Source: Candidatus Coatesiibacteriota bacterium (GTDB lineage Bacteria; B130-G9). From it: 17,768 bases of DNA. Below, piece after piece: positions 14,552 to 17,768 of this stretch. Position numbers and translations under genes: made by a program. How positions within the stretch are numbered: the first letter of the stretch is position 1; each line of letters opens with the position of its first letter. Location of the stretch: contig JAFGIT010000137.1 in NCBI GenBank assembly GCA_016929465.1, forward strand, positions 1 through 17,768. The letters run 5' to 3'. Under the pieces are notes generated by a model. It had not been told where the DNA came from, made no database searches, and saw nothing but the letters and a program-made list of their open reading frames with translations.

Positions 14552-16021
14552 ATGAGAAGATCGGAAGCAATTGGGCGTAACATAGTTGCGTTATGTGCGG
14601 TGGTTCTTTTGGTGGTGGCTCTTCTGGGTTGCGGAGAACCTGAGCAACCTACGGGCGGCGCCCCAGCGCCAGCGAAAAAGGCGGCCGCAAAAGCGCCGAG
14701 TCAGCCGGGGGCAATCCCTCAGAGTTCGGGAGAGGTCCTTGCTAGGATTGGCGACGTCGCAATCACGACATCTGATCTGGAGCAGGAGATCGCTGATATT
14801 CCGGTTTATATGCAGACTAAATTCAAGACCAAGAGCGGGAAGATCGAGCTCCTGAACAAGATGGTCGAGAACGAGCTTCTGGCCAGGGCTGCAGTCGAGG
14901 CTGGACTCGACAGAGACCCAGCAGTCATGAGGAAGATCGAAGACTCGAGGAAGAAGATACTTCAAAACGAGTACTATCGAAGCCACATGAAGGACAAAGT
15001 CGGCGTTCCCGAAGATCAGATCAATTCATATTACGAGGCTCACAAGGACGAGTACAAGACCAAGGCGAGAGCCCGCGTCCGGATGATTATGCTGTCCGAC
15101 GAGGCATCCGCCAACAAGACCCTTGCGGACCTCAAGAAAGATCCTCAGAAATTCGAGGAACTCGCCAAGACTCGCTCAAAGGACGAAGCAACTGCCAGCA
15201 GTGGCGGCCTGCTCGGCTGGGTAACCGACGGCGGCTACATCCGTGGTCTGGGCAAGGATTCGGACGTGAATGACGCGATATTCGCACTGAAAGAAGGGCA
15301 GACCAGCGAAGTGGTCAAGACCAAGAAGGGTACATTTGCTATCTTGAAGGCCGAGACTATCGAGCCCGCCTCTTATCGCCCGCTGGACGAGGTAAAGCGC
15401 AGAATCGCCGATGACCTCCTGGTCAACGATGAGCAAATCCAGAAGTATTATGACGAGAACAAGGACGAGTTCATCAGCAAGGAGAGAGTGAAGGCCAGGA
15501 TACTCGTGCTCGAGAACGAGAGCGAGGCCAAGAAGGCAAAGAAATCTCTCGAGAAGGGGCTCACCGTTGACAACTTCTCAGCATACGCTAAGAAGAGCTC
15601 TATCGATAAGACCAACGCCAAGAACGGCGGGTATCTGGGCTATATCACTCGCGGCAGATACATTCCGGGCATTGGCCGTGATCCGGCCGTCGAGAAGGTC
15701 ATTTTCGACCTCAACGAGAATCAGATGAGCGATCCGATCAAGACGAAGAAGGGCTGGAGTATCTTCTACGTCGAGAAGAAGGAAGACGCGCAGCTGAAGC
15801 CTCTGGACCGAGTGAAGACCCTGATCACCAACAAGCTTCGCCGAGAGATGCGAGAGAGTGCCCAAGACGAATCGATGAACTCGCTCAAGCAGAAGTATGG
15901 TTGCGAGATATACGAGGATAAGGTGACGGGCACTGAGGACCCAGATGAAGGTAACGAGGGTATGGAGGGAGAGAATGATAACGCATCTCCCAATATCCGC
16001 AATGTCTTCAGGCCCAGATAA
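14552..16021 (+). CDS. Peptidylprolyl isomerase-like lipoprotein with two parvulin domains (SurA/PrsA-like)
   Basis: 489 residues, started at the ATG with GGAGG five bases upstream. Residues 1-26 are a lipoprotein signal (LLGC; lipidated Cys27), followed by an Ala/Pro/Lys-rich linker. Residues ~60-165 are a SurA_N-like helical chaperone domain (VLARIGDVAITTSDLEQEI), then parvulin domains at ~170-268 and ~300-410, each introduced by a 'YY...NKDEF/HKDEY' helix. The typical active-site histidines are not seen: the H of 'HILV' is Met178 and Arg316, and the H of 'GYHI' is Phe262 and Ser403. It probably acts as an envelope folding chaperone anchored in a membrane, not as an isomerase. The acidic tail (~465-485) is poorly conserved. 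An annotation as plain PpiC would overstate its activity. Confidence 0.87.
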   Translation: MRRSEAIGRNIVALCAVVLLVVALLGCGEPEQPTGGAPAPAKKAAAKAPSQPGAIPQSSGEVLARIGDVAITTSDLEQEIADIPVYMQTKFKTKSGKIELLNKMVENELLARAAVEAGLDRDPAVMRKIEDSRKKILQNEYYRSHMKDKVGVPEDQINSYYEAHKDEYKTKARARVRMIMLSDEASANKTLADLKKDPQKFEELAKTRSKDEATASSGGLLGWVTDGGYIRGLGKDSDVNDAIFALKEGQTSEVVKTKKGTFAILKAETIEPASYRPLDEVKRRIADDLLVNDEQIQKYYDENKDEFISKERVKARILVLENESEAKKAKKSLEKGLTVDNFSAYAKKSSIDKTNAKNGGYLGYITRGRYIPGIGRDPAVEKVIFDLNENQMSDPIKTKKGWSIFYVEKKEDAQLKPLDRVKTLITNKLRREMRESAQDESMNSLKQKYGCEIYEDKVTGTEDPDEGNEGMEGENDNASPNIRNVFRPR

Positions 16022-16039
16022 CACGGGCTACTCTAATTC

Positions 16040-16252
16040 ATGAAGAAGAGAACCACTAGCAGGACTAGCGCGAAAAAGCAGGAGATTACAGAATCCAATG
16101 CTCTGCTGGAATCAGAGCAGGCGCTCGAGTATAGAATCAATCTTGTGGTTCTTGTTATCATTGTGATATTACTGCTCACCGTCGTAATTGTGCCCGGTAG
16201 TTGGCTCAATACTGCGTCGATGTGGTGCAGGGCGCACATACCTGGGCTTTAG
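16040..16252 (+). CDS. Small single-pass membrane protein, unknown function
   Basis: A 70-residue frame: a charged N-terminal part (KKRTTSRTSAKKQ), then one hydrophobic helix at about 34-53 (INLVVLVIIVILLLTVVIV) and a short tail. The pattern is that of an N-in single-pass protein. It lies 18 bases after the lipoprotein gene on the same strand, so it could be the second gene of that unit. There is no clear Shine-Dalgarno, and I recognise no family; it could be a chance frame. The opposite strand also reads open here but is even less convincing. Confidence 0.4.
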   Translation: MKKRTTSRTSAKKQEITESNALLESEQALEYRINLVVLVIIVILLLTVVIVPGSWLNTASMWCRAHIPGL

Positions 16253-16276
16253 GGACGACAGCAATCATACATGTGC

Positions 16277-16348
16277 GCCGGCGTAGCTCAGAGGTAGAGC
16301 AGCTGATTCGTAATCAGCAGGTCGTAGGTTCAAATCCTATCGCCGGCT
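16277..16348 (+). tRNA. tRNA-Thr (anticodon CGT)
   Basis: A complete cloverleaf of 72 bases: acceptor GCCGGCG/CGCCGGC, D-stem GCTC/GAGC, anticodon stem GCTGA/TCAGC, loop TTCGTAA with CGT at 16309-16311 (reads ACG), T-arm GTAGG-TTCAAAT-CCTAT with one G-T pair. The discriminator is T. CCA is not encoded (TTGAG follows), unlike the tRNA at 12034, so a CCA-adding enzyme must finish it. Confidence 0.96.
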
Positions 16349-16401
16349 TGAGCATTCAGGTTAAATGCAAAGGCATAGGCCAATATTAACAGGAGATAAA
16401 G

Positions 16402-16944
16402 GTGCCAAAGCATAAGTCCGTAATGAAGCGGCTTAGACAAAGTAAAGATAGGAGACTGCGTAATCGCACTCGCAAGAGCCACATGAGGGCCGCCGTAAAG
16501 AAACTGACGGCCGCGATTTCGAGCAAGCAAGGGCCAGACAAAGAAGAGGTCATTCGGCTTCACGGCGAGGCGGTTTCCGAGATCGCAAAGACCTCGAGCA
16601 AGGGAACGATCCACGCAAACACTGCGTCGCGCAAGATCAGTCGCGTGACAATGGCCGTGAACAAGGCCCTGGGACCGGAACTGCTTGCCGGTCAGCCTCC
16701 CATGCCAAAGCCCGAGCCGGCCCCCGTAAAGGAGCCGAAACCAGTTGAAGAACCAGTCGTCGTGGCTGCCGCAGAGGTTATGGAGACGCCTGTTCCTGAG
16801 GATGAGACCGAAGAGCTCGAAGACAGCGAGGAACAGTCAGACGAGCAAGATGAGTTAGAAGCCGATTCCGACGATGATTCGGAAGAGGATCCAAAGGGCG
16901 AAGACTTCGAGTCCGAGCCGGACGATTCAGACGAGGATAAATGA
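16402..16944 (+). CDS. rpsT: Ribosomal protein S20 with long acidic C-terminal extension
   Basis: Residues 1-90 are ordinary S20, a basic helical protein of the small subunit that binds 16S rRNA early in assembly: MPKHKSVMKRLRQSKDRRLR, RNRTRKSHMRAAVKKL, and the closing HANTASRKISRVTMAVNKAL. S20 normally ends about here (~88 residues). This protein continues to 180: a Pro/Lys/Glu linker (~99-118), an Ala/Val patch, then an acidic tail in which 30 of the last 50 residues are Asp or Glu. The reading frame is continuous with no internal stop. Start is GTG with AGGAG six bases upstream. It follows tRNA-Thr by 53 bases and may share its transcript. S20 identity is sure; the tail's role is unknown. 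Confidence 0.93.
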   Translation: MPKHKSVMKRLRQSKDRRLRNRTRKSHMRAAVKKLTAAISSKQGPDKEEVIRLHGEAVSEIAKTSSKGTIHANTASRKISRVTMAVNKALGPELLAGQPPMPKPEPAPVKEPKPVEEPVVVAAAEVMETPVPEDETEELEDSEEQSDEQDELEADSDDDSEEDPKGEDFESEPDDSDEDK

Positions 16945-16948
16945 GGCC

Positions 16949-16964
16949 AGGTCCTTTGAGACCT
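16949..16964 (+). terminator. Possible terminator after rpsT
   Basis: AGGTC (16949-16953) pairs with GACCT (16960-16964) around a 6-base loop, five bases after the stop, with GAATTTTC about 8 bases on. Short stem and weak T-run. The rest of the 261-base gap before leuS holds only a small TAGCC/GGCTA hairpin (17104-17118) and no gene that I can support. Confidence 0.3.
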
Positions 16965-17200
16965 CGCTGAATTTTCATAGCACCAAGATCACACCTGCGA
17001 GACGCTCGGACGATCGTTAATCTCGAATGGTCCGGGCGCATCTCCGCAAGGCCGGTTTCAGACGGCTACTCTGACAGATCCAAATTATCTGCTGGTATAT
17101 ATGTAGCCTGCAAGGCTATCGCGAGTGAATTGTAGGTCCTGCCATCAACAGGAGATAGCGTGACTTTATCAATTCATCGTTACGCCGAGCGCTTCGATAT

Positions 17201-17213
17201 TGGGGCTACCCCA
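17201..17213 (-). repeat. Short inverted repeat over the leuS stop codon
   Basis: TGGGG-TAG-CCCCA: a perfect 5-bp stem whose 3-base loop is exactly the TAG stop of leuS (17206-17208). With no T-run it is unlikely to be a full terminator; it may be chance. Confidence 0.25.
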
Positions 17214-17768
17214 CAGCGATGGTAATAATCCGGCCCTTCACGTATTGCTGGTGCCTGACCGTCTTTCCCTCGATGTGCTTTTGCACATTACTGTCGCTCA
17301 GCGCCATCTCCAGAATGTCGCTCTCAGAGATGTCGCTCTCGACATCCAGTTTCGCTCGGATCTTCCCGTTGATCTGAATCGGCACGGTGATCATCTTCGC
17401 CTTCGTCAACTCCGCATCGAACTCGGGAAACTCCGCATCGAAAATGCTCTCTGAATGACCGAGTTGCTCCCAGAGCTCCTCAGAAAGGTGAGGGGCAAGC
17501 GGCGCCAACAGGAGTATCAATTTTTCGACCGCATCTTGGCTCTTGAAGGCGTCGGACTTCGCGATAGTCGTCTGCAGCTCCATCAATGCCGCGAGGGCAG
17601 TGTTGAAGTGGTAGTTCTCCAGGTCGAATCGAACTCGCTTGATCGTCGAGTGCAGCGCGTGCAGGTCATCATCTCCGAGCACTGGCGCCTCCTGACCCTT
17701 TTGCTGGAACTCGAGGTGCTTCTGCACAAGGCCCCAGACCTTCTGTAGGAATCGCGAGATCCCGATAA
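17206..17768 (-). CDS. leuS: Leucyl-tRNA synthetase, C-terminal part (cut by window edge)
   Basis: This frame enters from the right edge and encodes the last ~187 residues of a class I aminoacyl-tRNA synthetase. It begins in the anticodon-binding helical bundle (IGISRFLQKVWGLVQKHLEF, matching the LeuRS 'RF..rVW.lv' motif), goes on through APLAPHLSEELWEQLGH, and ends with the small C-terminal domain (VPIQINGKIRAKLDV, a late HIEGKTVRHQQYVKGR and the stop). The C-terminal domain contacts the tRNA-Leu corner. Orientation is convergent with rpsT, with 261 bases between. An internal GTG at 17727 lies in the middle of a conserved helix and is not the start. Confidence 0.95.
   Translation of the reverse strand, partial: IGISRFLQKVWGLVQKHLEFQQKGQEAPVLGDDDLHALHSTIKRVRFDLENYHFNTALAALMELQTTIAKSDAFKSQDAVEKLILLLAPLAPHLSEELWEQLGHSESIFDAEFPEFDAELTKAKMITVPIQINGKIRAKLDVESDISESDILEMALSDSNVQKHIEGKTVRHQQYVKGRIITIAVG

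Noticed and set aside
1-17768. CRISPR arrays, insertion sequences, phage or toxin-antitoxin genes
   Set aside because: No regularly spaced direct repeats, transposase, integrase or toxin-like pairs were seen on reading both strands.

Overview
The window is a piece of bacterial chromosome from an organism I cannot name. It looks like a Gram-negative, probably uncultured lineage. The evidence is a lipoprotein chaperone of SurA/PpiC type, large signal-peptide-bearing surface proteins (a beta-propeller and a right-handed beta-helix), sigma70-like promoters, good Shine-Dalgarno sites and frequent GTG/TTG starts. There is no integrase, transposase, phage gene or CRISPR array.

Layout. (1) Positions 1-1814, minus strand: the purine operon purS-purQ-purL, with purL cut by the window edge. 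(2) 2027-2989, plus: a lone beta-class DNA methyltransferase, whose 3' end overlaps the 3' end of the next, convergent gene. (3) 2935-7181, minus: a three-gene unit made of a secreted seven-bladed propeller protein, a 2-hydroxyacyl-CoA dehydratase D-family protein and a GT-C-like polytopic membrane protein. (4) 7386-9581, plus, divergent from (3): a Cys-rich beta-helix surface protein whose C-terminal domain resembles that of the propeller protein. (5) 9582-9999: a gene-free stretch with REP-like hairpins and a strong promoter. (6) 9941-12006, plus: yggT, an ABC ATPase and an ABC-2 permease, followed by a CAT-anticodon tRNA. (7) 12230-14435, plus: a coiled-coil/zinc-ribbon protein and a protein with three tandem RNase H folds. 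(8) 14552-16944, plus: a double-parvulin lipoprotein, a small membrane protein, tRNA-Thr(CGT), and ribosomal protein S20 with a long acidic tail. (9) 17206-17768, minus: the C-terminal end of leucyl-tRNA synthetase, convergent with S20.

How the genes fit together. purS, purQ and purL make the three-part FGAM synthase. The ABC ATPase and permease form one transporter. The zinc-ribbon protein and RNase H sit next to each other, as they do in other bacterial groups. tRNA-Thr, S20 and LeuRS are translation genes.

The most unusual items are the triple RNase H (domain 1 has intact catalytic residues, domains 2 and 3 have lost key ones), the S20 whose length is doubled by an acidic tail, the shared C-terminal domain of the two divergent surface proteins, and a two-domain parvulin that lacks the usual active-site histidines.
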